DNA from: Colwellia sp. E2M01
Lineage (GTDB): Bacteria; Pseudomonadota; Gammaproteobacteria; Enterobacterales; Alteromonadaceae
Reading direction: 5' to 3'
Assembly: GCF_018860585.1 (NCBI RefSeq)
Contig: NZ_JAHKPR010000047.1
Coordinates: 1-41,554, forward strand
Length of the DNA: 41,554 bases
Below the pieces are notes generated by a model, which saw nothing but the letters and a program-made list of their open reading frames with translations, had not been told where the DNA came from and made no database searches. Of the stretch, positions 14,456 through 23,620 are shown one piece after another. The translations under genes and the position numbers were made by a program. The first letter of the stretch is position 1, and each line of letters starts with the position of its first letter.

Positions 14456-15442
14456 TTATTTAACTTCTTCACCTGCAGCCTGTTTGTCAGCATGGTAGCT
14501 TGAGCGAACAAGTGGACCACAAGCTGCATGTGCAAAGCCCATGCGTTTTGCTTCACGTTCAAACATAGCAAATTCATCAGGATGAACATAACGCTCAACG
14601 GCTAAGTGATCTTTACTTGGTTGTAAGTATTGGCCAATCGTTAACATGGTTACGCCGTGATCACGTAAATCTTGCATTACTTCTAGTATTTCTTCGTTGG
14701 TTTCACCTAAACCAACCATTAAGCCTGATTTGGTGGCAACGGTAGGGTTAGCTTCTCCAAACTTTTTCAATAAATCTAAAGACCATTGGTAGTTAGCACC
14801 AGGGCGAACTTTAGTATAAAGGCGCGGTACGTTTTCCATGTTGTGGTTGAATACGTGTGGCGGATGTTGATTTAATATCTCAAGGGCTCGATCCATACGA
14901 CCACGAAAATCAGGTACTAAAATTTCTACTTTAGTGTTCGGCGCTTGCTCGGCTAGTTCTTTAACACAATCAGCAAACTGTTGAGCGCCGCCGTCACGTA
15001 AATCATCTCTGTCTACTGAGGTAATTACTACGTATTTTAACCCCATGTCTTTTAAGCTATCGGCTAATTTCTTAGGCTCATCTGGGTTTGGTGGTAATGG
15101 ACGACCGTGACCTACATCACAAAATGGACAACGTCTGGTACACAAGTCACCTAAAATCATAAAGGTTGCAGTACCGTGGTTGAAACATTCAGACAGGTTA
15201 GGGCATGACGCTTCTTCACATACCGAGTGCAGGTTGTTTTTACGTAAATTGGCTTTGATGTTGTCAATTTTTTCACTAGTGCGTGGTAACTTAATACGTA
15301 ACCAGTCGGGTTTACGTAGCATAGTTTCTTTTGTAGAGCTGACAACTTTAATAGGAATATGAGCTAACTTGTCTGCATCGCGAAATTTTTCACCGGCAGC
15401 GCGGTCAGCTGTTTTTGTTTCAGAAGTTAAATTAGTACTCAT
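14456..15442 (-). CDS. lipA: Lipoyl synthase
   Basis: A 328-aa radical-SAM enzyme that inserts two sulfurs into octanoyl groups on lipoyl domains. Both iron-sulfur sets are complete: C75-x4-C80-x5-C86 for the auxiliary cluster and C101-x3-C105-x2-C108 for the radical-SAM cluster, plus the C-terminal RSSYHAD serine ligand. I place the start at the ATG at 15442. It overlaps the last 11 bases of lipB, which is typical translational coupling. A longer reading from 15499 would add 19 residues wholly inside lipB. It is the final gene of the cluster and is followed by a terminator. Confidence 0.97.
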   Translation of the reverse strand: MSTNLTSETKTADRAAGEKFRDADKLAHIPIKVVSSTKETMLRKPDWLRIKLPRTSEKIDNIKANLRKNNLHSVCEEASCPNLSECFNHGTATFMILGDLCTRRCPFCDVGHGRPLPPNPDEPKKLADSLKDMGLKYVVITSVDRDDLRDGGAQQFADCVKELAEQAPNTKVEILVPDFRGRMDRALEILNQHPPHVFNHNMENVPRLYTKVRPGANYQWSLDLLKKFGEANPTVATKSGLMVGLGETNEEILEVMQDLRDHGVTMLTIGQYLQPSKDHLAVERYVHPDEFAMFEREAKRMGFAHAACGPLVRSSYHADKQAAGEEVK

Positions 15443-16142
15443 TATCTGTATTCTTCTCGCTTGGTAAACCTCTTTGATAGCTAACATTATTAGCCTCAAG
15501 TAAGTTTATTAAATGTTTCACTAAGGCAGTACTTGCAGTAGCAGTATCTTGTGGGCCGCTTAAATCAGCCGTTTGCACCATTTCTAAACCAGCATAACCG
15601 CAAGGGTTAATACGCAGAAAAGGTGATAAATCCATATTTACATTCAAAGCTAAACCGTGAAAAGAGCAGCCTTTACGAATACGTAACCCTAATGATGCTA
15701 TTTTTTTGTCATCTACATAAACGCCTGGAGCGTCAGCTTTAGGATAGGCAACAATATTATAATCATCTAACGAGGCAACTATACTGTTTTCAATCAAGGT
15801 GACTAAATCTCTTACCCCGACTTTTTTTCTTCGTAGATTAACCATGATATAAATAACCAACTGGCCAGGACCGTGATAAGTTACTTGTCCGCCTCTGTCT
15901 ACTTTTACTACTTCTATATCTCCAGGAACAAGTAAATGTTCAGCTTTCCCTGCTTGACCTTGAGTAAATACTGGCGGATGTTCAACCAACCATAGTTCAT
16001 CAGCTGTTGAGTTGTCACGGTTGTCGGTAAAGTCTTTCATGGCTTGCCAAACTTGGCTGTAATCCATGGTATTTAATTGTCGGATCACTAATGAGCCAGC
16101 TATGTTAATCGCTTCTTTCTCTACGGTTGAGCTTGAGAGCAC
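15432..16142 (-). CDS. lipB: Octanoyl-[ACP]:protein N-octanoyltransferase
   Basis: A 236-aa enzyme that moves octanoyl from ACP to lipoyl domains, the step before LipA. The active-site pair is present: K147 in KIASLGLR and C181 in [11 protein letters not shown], and the substrate pocket motif [16 protein letters not shown] lies at about 83-98. The N-terminus carries about 20 residues more than the E. coli form. The start is a GTG preceded by GAGG at suitable distance. It overlaps lipA and follows ybeD in the same orientation. Confidence 0.97.
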   Translation of the reverse strand: MLSSSTVEKEAINIAGSLVIRQLNTMDYSQVWQAMKDFTDNRDNSTADELWLVEHPPVFTQGQAGKAEHLLVPGDIEVVKVDRGGQVTYHGPGQLVIYIMVNLRRKKVGVRDLVTLIENSIVASLDDYNIVAYPKADAPGVYVDDKKIASLGLRIRKGCSFHGLALNVNMDLSPFLRINPCGYAGLEMVQTADLSGPQDTATASTALVKHLINLLEANNVSYQRGLPSEKNTDNEY

Positions 16143-16191
16143 TAGGTAAACCTCGTTAATTTACAATAATGACTATGTTGAAGCTTACGAA

Positions 16192-16455
16192 TTATAAAAC
16201 GTAACGTACTTCTTCGATGGCATTTAATGTTTTATAGATTTTTTCAATATGTTCTTTACTTGTCACGGTAACGGCAAGTGATACTGAATGATAATTGCCC
16301 TTTGAACTTGGTTTTATTTTAGGTACGTAATCACCTGGTGTATGTTTTTGCAATTCAGCAATAATAAGATCAGGTAGTTCGTCACAGGCAACGCCCATTA
16401 CTTTAAAGTTTAATACGGTAGGAAAATCTAATAATTCGTCAAAATGGGTTTTCAT
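16192..16455 (-). CDS. ybeD: YbeD (DUF493) regulatory-fold protein
   Basis: An 87-aa protein with the same length and key blocks as E. coli YbeD: ELLDFPTVLNFKVMG, PGDYVPKIKPSSKGNYHSVS and the ending EEVRYVL. The fold is ACT-like, which suggests regulation or small-molecule binding, but no function is proven. Its conserved position between dacA and lipB is the same as in E. coli. Confidence 0.95.
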   Translation of the reverse strand: MKTHFDELLDFPTVLNFKVMGVACDELPDLIIAELQKHTPGDYVPKIKPSSKGNYHSVSLAVTVTSKEHIEKIYKTLNAIEEVRYVL

Positions 16456-16580
16456 TTATAGTTACTTCTTTTCGAGCTAGGTTAAAACTTATCGCGCTAT
16501 TTTATCATTAAACGTTAACGGCTGATATTACTTTGTTGAATCTCGGCTATACAAAATGGAATATACAAATACGGGCAAAA

Positions 16581-16611
16581 AAAAACCTCATTATTAATAA
16601 ATGAGGTTTTT
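16581..16611 (-). terminator. Intrinsic terminator after dacA
   Basis: AAAAACCTCATT and AATGAGGTTTTT form a 12-pair stem. Read on the minus strand it ends in a run of T nine bases long, so it terminates transcripts coming through dacA. The ybeD-lipB-lipA genes downstream would then need their own promoter or read-through. Confidence 0.9.
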
Positions 16612-16648
16612 GTTATGCACTTCAGAGCATGAACTTGTTTTTTATGAT

Positions 16649-17863
16649 CTAGTCAGCAAATTGTAGTTTTACGTAATCTACCGCGCGGCTAAATAAGCTA
16701 CCTTCGTTTACTTCTTCTAACGTTACTAATGGATATTGAGCAATATCTTCTTCATTGAGCTGTAAGAACAAAGTACCAACAACAGTACCTTTAGCTAAAG
16801 GCGCTGTTAATTTTTGGTTTAGCTCAAAGTTAGCTTTTAAGTTTTGACGTTGACCACGAGGAATAGTGATCGGTGTATCTGAAATAATACCTAAATCAAC
16901 GTTCTCTTTATCGCCCATCCATATACGATTGCTAACAAATTTTTCACCGGCTTTATATGGAGTGATTGTTTCAAAAAAGCGGAAACCGTAATTTAATAAT
17001 TTTTTACTTTCAACTTTTCGGGCGCGTTCGCTTGCTGTCCCCATAACCACGGTAACTAAACGCATACCATCTTTTGTTGCAGAGGTAACTAAGCTATAGC
17101 CAGCATTAGATGTATGCCCTGTTTTCATGCCATCAACATTTAAACTCTTATCCCACAATAAACCGTTACGGTTATATTGTTTGATGTTGTTGTAGGTAAA
17201 CGATTTTTGCTTATAAATGGCGTACTCTTCAGGAACATCACGAATAAGTGCTATAGCAAGTGCAGCCATATCGCGTGGAGTAGTCATATGAGATGTGCTG
17301 TCTAAACCATGGCTGTTTTCGAAAAAGCTACTCGACATACCTAATTGCTGCGCATGAGCATTCATTAAATCGGCAAAAGCACTTTCGCTACCTGCAATAT
17401 GCTCAGCCATAGCAACACAAGCATCGTTACCTGAAGCAACAATAATACCTTGGTTCAGTAAGCTAACAGGTACTTCAGTACCCACTTCAATAAACATTTT
17501 TGACGAGTCAGGAAAGTTTTTAGCCCAAGCTTTTTCACTGATCATTACTTTGTCGTCATTACTGATATTACCGTTAAGTAGTTCTTTACCAATAATATAG
17601 CTCGTCATTATTTTAGTTAAACTTGCTGGCGCTAATAACGTGTCAGCATTTTCTTCGGCAATAACTTTACCTGTAGTGTAATCAATTAAGATATAGCCTT
17701 TGGCATTAATTTGCGGAGCATCAGGAATAATAGATATAGCATGTGCTAATGGAGAAAGCATTAATGTGGCGGTTAATATTGCACCGTTAAAAAAAGCGCT
17801 TAGCTTATTGGCGCCTTTACTTGTTAAAGTTGGCGCGTTAAGAATTGTTATATTTTTAATCAT
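16649..17863 (-). CDS. dacA: D-alanyl-D-alanine carboxypeptidase (PBP5/6 type)
   Basis: A 404-aa periplasmic, membrane-tethered low-molecular-weight penicillin-binding protein that removes the terminal D-Ala of peptidoglycan stem peptides. Motifs: S81-L-T-K84 (nucleophile), S144-G-N146, K247-T-G249. A signal peptide ends at about AHA(42). The C-terminal domain ends with an amphipathic helix (LFSRAVDYVKLQFAD) that anchors the enzyme to the inner membrane. I chose the ATG at 17863 because it gives the family length (E. coli 403 aa) and a good signal sequence; a TTG at 17908 would add 15 residues. It lies after rlpA in the usual order. Confidence 0.95.
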   Translation of the reverse strand: MIKNITILNAPTLTSKGANKLSAFFNGAILTATLMLSPLAHAISIIPDAPQINAKGYILIDYTTGKVIAEENADTLLAPASLTKIMTSYIIGKELLNGNISNDDKVMISEKAWAKNFPDSSKMFIEVGTEVPVSLLNQGIIVASGNDACVAMAEHIAGSESAFADLMNAHAQQLGMSSSFFENSHGLDSTSHMTTPRDMAALAIALIRDVPEEYAIYKQKSFTYNNIKQYNRNGLLWDKSLNVDGMKTGHTSNAGYSLVTSATKDGMRLVTVVMGTASERARKVESKKLLNYGFRFFETITPYKAGEKFVSNRIWMGDKENVDLGIISDTPITIPRGQRQNLKANFELNQKLTAPLAKGTVVGTLFLQLNEEDIAQYPLVTLEEVNEGSLFSRAVDYVKLQFAD

Positions 17864-18066
17864 AGTATTTGTTATTTGTTCACAGTTAAGGAAAATCAAC
17901 TGTAACAAAGTATACCATCTCTATAAGTCTTGGCTACGGGCAATAAAAAGATAATGTTAATAACTTCTTACATAAGCCGTTAAAAAGCTCTTTTAAATGT
18001 AACAATTTTCATCAAATATAAGTTTTAGTTGAAACTGGGTACATATCAGAACAACTTTATGTTCAT

Positions 18067-19077
18067 TTAATGTTGTTCACTTCTCGCATAAGCATTTGGA
18101 TAGCCATTTTCTTTTAACGAGGAAAGTAAAGTGTTTAAGGTAGCAAGATCATTAATTGGCCCTATCTGAATTCGATACAGTCCATTTTGCTCAGGATAAC
18201 TTGTTTCTTGGTTATATTGACTTGTTAATTTTGTCGCTGTGTTTACAGCAACATCTTTATTACTGGTTGCTAATACTTGAATATAAGGAGTAGCAATACC
18301 TATATTGGTTTCTTGTGTGGTACTTACTGATGCGGATTTTTCAAGATTGTCTACGATAGAAGTTTGCTCATTTATAACGGTAGAAGTGTTCTGTGAATTA
18401 GTTTCTAAGTTAGTTATTGAGTTAGTTATTGAGTTAGTTATTGAGTTAGCAGTGTGATCTTTTGTTAGATTAACAGTAGGCAAAAGTGATTTATCTGCGG
18501 GTAGTTTTACCTTATCTGTTTTAAGATCAAATTCAGTGATTGCTTCAATATGTACTTGGGCTGTTCCCGTTTTTAGCATATCGAGTTTATAAGCGGCGCT
18601 GTATGATAAATCAATAATACGTGATTCATGAAAAGGCCCCCGATCATTAACACGAACAATAACCGACTTGTTATTTTCCATATTCGTAACTTTTACATAA
18701 GTAGGGAGCGGTAAGTTTTTATGCGCGGCACTCATGGTATACATGTCATAAATTTCACCATTAGAAGTGTAATGGCCATGAAATTTATTGCCATACCATG
18801 AAGCAATACCTGTTTGTTGAAACCCTTGGGCTGAGCTCATTACTTTGTATGGTTTACCAAAAACTTGATAGTCTTTATTACCGCCTCTACTATGTGGCTC
18901 TGCGCGAGCAATAGCATCTTGTTGCTCAGCAATACTCGGTAAACGTGTCGGCGTACTATCATGTGTTTGTGCATAACGACCAGAAGTACTACAAGCATTA
19001 AGTAATGTAACAAAAAACGTTATAGAAAATAATGTTAGTGCTTGTTTTTTAGAGTAAAGAATAGTTAGTGATTTCAT
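18067..19077 (-). CDS. rlpA: Rare lipoprotein A, septal-ring lytic transglycosylase with SPOR domain
   Basis: A 336-aa outer-membrane lipoprotein (lipobox LNAC, C29). The double-psi beta-barrel domain (about 87-180) keeps the GIASWYG motif and the acidic residues used for catalysis in the Pseudomonas enzyme: E108 in NGEIYDM and D145 in NDRGPF. So it is probably an active transglycosylase on denuded glycan, unlike the inactive E. coli form. A Ser/Thr/Asn-rich linker contains SITN repeated in tandem (12-base DNA repeat). The C-terminal SPOR domain (about 262-336) binds denuded glycan at the division site. It sits between rodA and dacA, as in E. coli. Confidence 0.95.
   Translation of the reverse strand: MKSLTILYSKKQALTLFSITFFVTLLNACSTSGRYAQTHDSTPTRLPSIAEQQDAIARAEPHSRGGNKDYQVFGKPYKVMSSAQGFQQTGIASWYGNKFHGHYTSNGEIYDMYTMSAAHKNLPLPTYVKVTNMENNKSVIVRVNDRGPFHESRIIDLSYSAAYKLDMLKTGTAQVHIEAITEFDLKTDKVKLPADKSLLPTVNLTKDHTANSITNSITNSITNLETNSQNTSTVINEQTSIVDNLEKSASVSTTQETNIGIATPYIQVLATSNKDVAVNTATKLTSQYNQETSYPEQNGLYRIQIGPINDLATLNTLLSSLKENGYPNAYARSEQH
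18409..18449 (-). repeat. In-frame 12-bp tandem repeat in the rlpA linker
   Basis: GTTAGTTATTGA (plus strand) is repeated three times without mismatch, with a partial fourth copy. It encodes SITN repeats in the flexible linker between the catalytic and SPOR domains. Copy-number change by slippage would alter linker length by 4 residues without breaking the frame. Confidence 0.9.
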
Positions 19078-19246
19078 AAAATATTTAATATTTCAACTGT
19101 ATTTACGGTCAATAAAAGTAAGATAAACCAAACATCTATAACAACATTAAGTTGAACATATTTTAACAAGCTAAAAAAGTTAAATGTAAGTTTTATGGTA
19201 AAAAATATAAGTAAGCACTTGTAAGTAAAAATAATAAATTTATATG

Positions 19247-20362
19247 TTAAGCGTGGAACCGACGGTGAGTACTGATAGCCATTAAAATGCCAAAACCAAG
19301 CAATAATGTCACCATGGAAGTACCGCCAAAACTTACCAAGGGTAATGGCACACCAACAACAGGTAATAAGCCAGATACCATACCAATATTAACAAACACA
19401 TAAACAAAAAAGGTTAAGGTAAGGCTGCCTGCCAATAATTTAGTAAAAGCTTGTTGCGCGTTAACTGCAATCCATAAACCACGCATTACTACAAACAAAT
19501 ACACAGCAAGTAAGGCGGTAACGCCAACTAAACCAAATTCTTCACTAAAAACTGAAAAAATAAAGTCGGTATGACGTTCAGGTAAAAACTCAAGTTGCGA
19601 TTGAGTGCCCTGTAGCCAGCCTTTGCCTTCTATGCCGCCAGAGCCTATCGCAATTTTAGATTGAATAATATGGTAACCAGAGCCAAGCGGATCTTGCTCA
19701 GGATTTAAGAAAGTTAGTACTCGTTGTTTTTGATAAGGCTTCATCAAAAACATCCATAAAATAGGAATAAACGCAGAAGTTAACGCAATACATACACTAA
19801 TAAGTTTCCAGCTCGCACCCGCTAAAAAGATAACAAAAATACCAGAGCTAGCAATAAGTAATGAGGTACCTAAATCCGGTTGTTTGGCAATAAGTAATGT
19901 GGGTAATAATACTAAGATAAATGCTTGTATTACGGTTGATAGTCTTACCGGAAGATTGTCTTGACTCACAAACCAAGCAATCATTATTGGCACGATGAGT
20001 TTCATTATCTCAGAGGGTTGAAATTTGATGAAGCCTAAGTCAAGCCAGCGCTGTGCACCTTTGCCAACATGACCAAACAATAACACACTAAGTAACATTA
20101 ATAAGCCTACTACGAATACAGGTACAGCCCATTTTCGATAAGCTAAAGGTGGGATTTGAGCGACGATGAACATACCAAGTAAGGCAACACCAATACTTCT
20201 CGCTTTTAAATAAACGTAAGCTGTTTCTTGGCCTTTTGCACTATATACAAGAAATAGCCCTAAAGCTAACAAGGTTAGAATGCCGAGCAATAATGGAACA
20301 TCTATATGCAGGCGTTGCCAGATAGAAATTGCTTTTTTTTGGTCTTGTCCAGTGCTGCGCAT
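19247..20362 (-). CDS. rodA: Rod-shape SEDS peptidoglycan polymerase RodA
   Basis: A 371-aa inner-membrane protein of the SEDS family with about ten hydrophobic segments. It polymerises glycan strands during cell elongation together with the transpeptidase PBP2. Family features are the FQPSEIMKL segment (about 114-122), SEEFGLVG (about 272-279) and the C-terminal PVVGVPLPLVSFGGTSMV signature. Its ATG overlaps the mrdA stop by one base (TAATG), so the two subunits are translationally coupled. Confidence 0.97.
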   Translation of the reverse strand: MRSTGQDQKKAISIWQRLHIDVPLLLGILTLLALGLFLVYSAKGQETAYVYLKARSIGVALLGMFIVAQIPPLAYRKWAVPVFVVGLLMLLSVLLFGHVGKGAQRWLDLGFIKFQPSEIMKLIVPIMIAWFVSQDNLPVRLSTVIQAFILVLLPTLLIAKQPDLGTSLLIASSGIFVIFLAGASWKLISVCIALTSAFIPILWMFLMKPYQKQRVLTFLNPEQDPLGSGYHIIQSKIAIGSGGIEGKGWLQGTQSQLEFLPERHTDFIFSVFSEEFGLVGVTALLAVYLFVVMRGLWIAVNAQQAFTKLLAGSLTLTFFVYVFVNIGMVSGLLPVVGVPLPLVSFGGTSMVTLLLGFGILMAISTHRRFHA

Positions 20363-22326
20363 TAATCAGTCTCGCGAGTTTGCTTAGTATTATTAATACT
20401 GGCTTTAGTTTGTACTTTAGCGGTTTTTATTTCAGCTTTAATATCTCTATTACCAAAATATTGATCCATTATTTGTCTTGCTACAGGGGCTGCATTGGTT
20501 GCACCACCACCTTTTTCTACGTTTTCTATAGCTACCGATACAACAATTTCAGGATTGTTATAAGGGGCGAAAGCGATAAACATAGCATTATCACGCTTGT
20601 TTTCAGAGGTTGATTCAGCATCATATTTTTCATCTTGCTTAATACGAGCAACTTGCGCAGAGCCGGTTTTTCCTGAAGCATCATACTTAGTACCCTTAAA
20701 AGGTTTATAAGCCGTCGCGCTTGGTTTTTGTACCGTATTGTGCATCGCTTTTAAAACCACATCCCAGTTTTTTTCGTCATTAATTTCTAATGGTGCGCGT
20801 GGCTCATAAACAATCGGTGTGACTTGATGATAAGCGTTACCATTGCTTTCAATGATTAACTCGCTGCTTGCTTTTAATAAATGTGGTATTTTACGTTCAC
20901 CATGATTAACTAAAGTGGTAAGCGCCTGCGCTAGCTGTAACGGTGTTACTGTCCAGTAACTTTGTCCAATACCAACGGATAACGTTTCACCAGTGTACCA
21001 GGACTTTTTGTAACGCTCTCGTTTCCAAGCAACGCTAGGCATAATGGCTCTACTTTCTTCGTGAATATCAACGCCGGTGTAATCACCAAAACCAAATTTT
21101 TCCATCATGGTACTAATTTTTGTTATCCCTAACTTAAAAGCAAGATCATAAAAATAAATATTACATGATTGCTCTATCGCAGTAGTTAAATCTACCATGC
21201 CATGACCCCAAGGTTTCCAGTCACGGTATTTATTTGGCAAACCATCAAGTTGATACCAACCAGGATCATAAATTTTGGTAGATGGGGTAATAACCTTTTC
21301 TTCTAAACCTGTTAATGCCAAGAAAGGTTTAACCGTAGAAGCGGGTGGGTAACCTTGCACGCTTCGGTTAATTAACGGTAAATCACTTGAGTTAAGTAAC
21401 TTTTTATAGTTTTTACTACTGATACCATGAACAAATAAATTACCGTCGTAACTTGGATTAGAATACATAGCCAAGATTTCACCACTTCGAGGGTCCATCG
21501 CAACTATTGCTCCACGCTTACCTGACAGCGCGCGTTTGGCAATCATTTGTAACTCAATATCTAAAGATAAAGTCAAATCTTTACCTGGAATAGGCGGTGT
21601 GTAATTTAAGGTACGAATAACGCGACCTTGGTTATTAATTTCAACTTCTTGGTGACCAATAAAACCATGGAGCACATCTTCGTAATAACGTTCAATACCC
21701 AGCCTGCCTATAGCGTAAGTAGCCGCATAGTTGTCTGATTTACCTTCTTGCTCTAATTTATTGGCATCTTTACGGTTAATACGTGCCACATAACCAAGAG
21801 TATGCGTTGTTAAATCAGAAAAAGGGTAATAACGCTTTAGTCGTGCATTAACAAATATACCGGGGAATTTATGTTGGTTGACAGAAAATAAGGCAACTTG
21901 TTGATCGCTTAACCGTGAATGTAACTCAACAGGTTTGAACCGACGATTGCTCTTCATGTTTTTGAAAAATCGTTCTTGACGCTCTGGACTTATATCAAGC
22001 AATGAGCTTACTTGAGCAATACTGGCTTTTATGTCATCAACGTCTTCGGCAATAACTTCTAAACTATAAACAGGCTTGTTATCAGCCAGTAATACTCCAT
22101 TTCTATCAAAAATTAAACCACGGTTTGGGGCAACAGCAACAAGCTTTATACGATTGGAATTAGAGCGTGTTTTATACTTCTCAAATGACTCAACTTGCAA
22201 GCTATAAATATTACCAAGTAGTAATAATAAAATAACGACTACACCACAAAAGGTGATAAACGTACGACGAGCAAATAAGTTTGCTTCAGCGGATTGATTA
22301 CGAATGACATTACGGCGAGGAGGCAT
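20362..22326 (-). CDS. mrdA: Penicillin-binding protein 2
   Basis: A 654-aa class B PBP, the transpeptidase of the elongasome. There is one membrane anchor at about 22-43, then a pedestal/dimerisation region. The transpeptidase motifs are S330-T-V-K333 (nucleophile at the same number as in E. coli PBP2), S387-C-N389 and K553-T-G555. The C-terminal tail is Lys/Thr rich. A GAGG site lies 13 bases before the ATG. It is the first of the pair with rodA, and both follow rlmH as in E. coli. Confidence 0.97.
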   Translation of the reverse strand: MPPRRNVIRNQSAEANLFARRTFITFCGVVVILLLLLGNIYSLQVESFEKYKTRSNSNRIKLVAVAPNRGLIFDRNGVLLADNKPVYSLEVIAEDVDDIKASIAQVSSLLDISPERQERFFKNMKSNRRFKPVELHSRLSDQQVALFSVNQHKFPGIFVNARLKRYYPFSDLTTHTLGYVARINRKDANKLEQEGKSDNYAATYAIGRLGIERYYEDVLHGFIGHQEVEINNQGRVIRTLNYTPPIPGKDLTLSLDIELQMIAKRALSGKRGAIVAMDPRSGEILAMYSNPSYDGNLFVHGISSKNYKKLLNSSDLPLINRSVQGYPPASTVKPFLALTGLEEKVITPSTKIYDPGWYQLDGLPNKYRDWKPWGHGMVDLTTAIEQSCNIYFYDLAFKLGITKISTMMEKFGFGDYTGVDIHEESRAIMPSVAWKRERYKKSWYTGETLSVGIGQSYWTVTPLQLAQALTTLVNHGERKIPHLLKASSELIIESNGNAYHQVTPIVYEPRAPLEINDEKNWDVVLKAMHNTVQKPSATAYKPFKGTKYDASGKTGSAQVARIKQDEKYDAESTSENKRDNAMFIAFAPYNNPEIVVSVAIENVEKGGGATNAAPVARQIMDQYFGNRDIKAEIKTAKVQTKASINNTKQTRETD

Positions 22327-22483
22327 TATTGGTTTCTAACCTCAGTAATACATGACACATAAAAAAGGGATAGTATTTTACGTGATACTTTACCTAATAC
22401 AGTACATAAAATGGCACTATTAGGTGTTGTGGCAGATAGATTTTTAATCTGTAGTAATATACGTAAAATAATAATTAACAAAA

Positions 22484-22954
22484 TTATTCTCTATGATAGG
22501 GGTGGTTAGTGTTAACACTCCAAGCGCGATATAAGCTTTCTGCGATGAGTACCCTAACCATGGGGTGAGGTAGTGTTAATGCAGATAATGACCATTTTTG
22601 TTCAGACGCTGCGATACACGCTGGCGCTAAACCTTCAGGTCCACCCACTAATAATGCAACATCTCTGCCGTCAAGTTGCCAGCTCTCAAGTTGTTTAGCA
22701 AGTTTTGGGGTTGTCCATGCTTGACCTTCAACTTCAAGCGTAACAATACGACTTCCTTTCGGAATAGCGGCAAGCAATAGCTCACCTTCTTTGGCAAGTA
22801 TACGGGTAATATCTGCATTTTTACCGCGTTTACCTGCGGGTATTTCAACTAAGTGGAAACTTAAATCACGTGGAAAACGACGGCTATATTCAGCGAAGCC
22901 TTGACTAACCCATGCAGGCATTTTGCTGCCTACGGCATATAAAGTAAGTTTCAT
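22484..22954 (-). CDS. rlmH: 23S rRNA pseudouridine-1915 N3-methyltransferase
   Basis: A 156-aa SPOUT methyltransferase that methylates pseudouridine 1915 in helix 69 of 23S rRNA on assembled 70S ribosomes. The SAM-binding knot is visible in [11 protein letters not shown], and the C-terminus ([21 protein letters not shown], ending NHPYHRE) is the highly conserved family signature. Length matches E. coli (155). It follows rsfS after a 253-base gap containing two hairpins. Confidence 0.97.
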   Translation of the reverse strand: MKLTLYAVGSKMPAWVSQGFAEYSRRFPRDLSFHLVEIPAGKRGKNADITRILAKEGELLLAAIPKGSRIVTLEVEGQAWTTPKLAKQLESWQLDGRDVALLVGGPEGLAPACIAASEQKWSLSALTLPHPMVRVLIAESLYRAWSVNTNHPYHRE

Positions 22955-23085
22955 AAATCGATAGTTATTAGGAGGTTAATTATCATTTCAACACTGTCTA
23001 CCTTATTTTTTAGTATTTTACCTTATTGTGTCGTGTTATTGTAACTTACGTTTTAGCTCATAAATCGACGCTAGATAATACACAA

Positions 23086-23143
23086 AACTCAATAACAGAG
23101 TTATCCATTATTGAGTTATCAGTTGAGACCTATTAAGTCTCAA
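23086..23143 (-). other. Two adjacent hairpins between rsfS and rlmH
   Basis: AACTCAATAA (23086-23095) pairs with TTATTGAGTT (23108-23117). Next to it TTGAGAC (23123-23129) pairs with GTCTCAA (23137-23143). Neither has a T-run, so they are not standard terminators. They could stabilise or process the polycistronic mRNA in this unusually wide gap for the cluster. Confidence 0.5.
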
Positions 23144-23207
23144 GAGTGATCAAGTAACAAGCTTTGGCTAAATAGCTAATGCTTTGAATTAAATAATTAG
23201 CTGAAAT

Positions 23208-23528
23208 TTATTCGGCCCAAAGTTGTTCAAGGTTATACTTATCACGTTGTTCATCAGTCATAACATGTACGATAACATCGATTAAATCAACTAACGCCCA
23301 TTCTCCAATATCGTTACCTTCCATGCCTCGTGGTTCAACACCTTGAGCACGACACTCAATGGCAATTGACTGAGCGATAGATTTTACATGACGATTTGAG
23401 TTACCTGAACAAATAATCATGTAATCAGCAAAGCTTGCTTTGTCGCTAATGTTAAGAGCAATGATGTCTCGGCCTTTCATGTCTTCAAGTTGTTCTATTA
23501 CAAATGCTTTAAGTTGTTCAGTTTGCAA
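23208..23528 (-). CDS. rsfS: Ribosomal silencing factor RsfS
   Basis: A 106-aa protein that binds L14 of the large subunit and blocks subunit joining in starvation. Family motifs: KGRDIIALNISDKASFADYMII (about 18-39), SGNSNRHVKSIA, and WALVDLIDVIVHVM near the end. The start is a TTG preceded by AGGAA eight bases away, a good case for a non-ATG start. It follows nadD; the cobC-type gene found between them in E. coli is absent. Confidence 0.97.
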   Translation of the reverse strand: MQTEQLKAFVIEQLEDMKGRDIIALNISDKASFADYMIICSGNSNRHVKSIAQSIAIECRAQGVEPRGMEGNDIGEWALVDLIDVIVHVMTDEQRDKYNLEQLWAE

Positions 23529-23620
23529 GGCGTTATTCCTATCGTTAATCGAACTTAGATTGGCTCTGTTTGAGCTATATAAAATAATTAGTGCAATATT
23601 AACACTTTTTACGCCAAGGG

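Noticed and set aside
15443..15499. Longer lipA start inside lipB
   Set aside because: The added 19 residues are just lipB sequence read in another frame, and the ATG at 15442 gives the normal protein with standard coupling.
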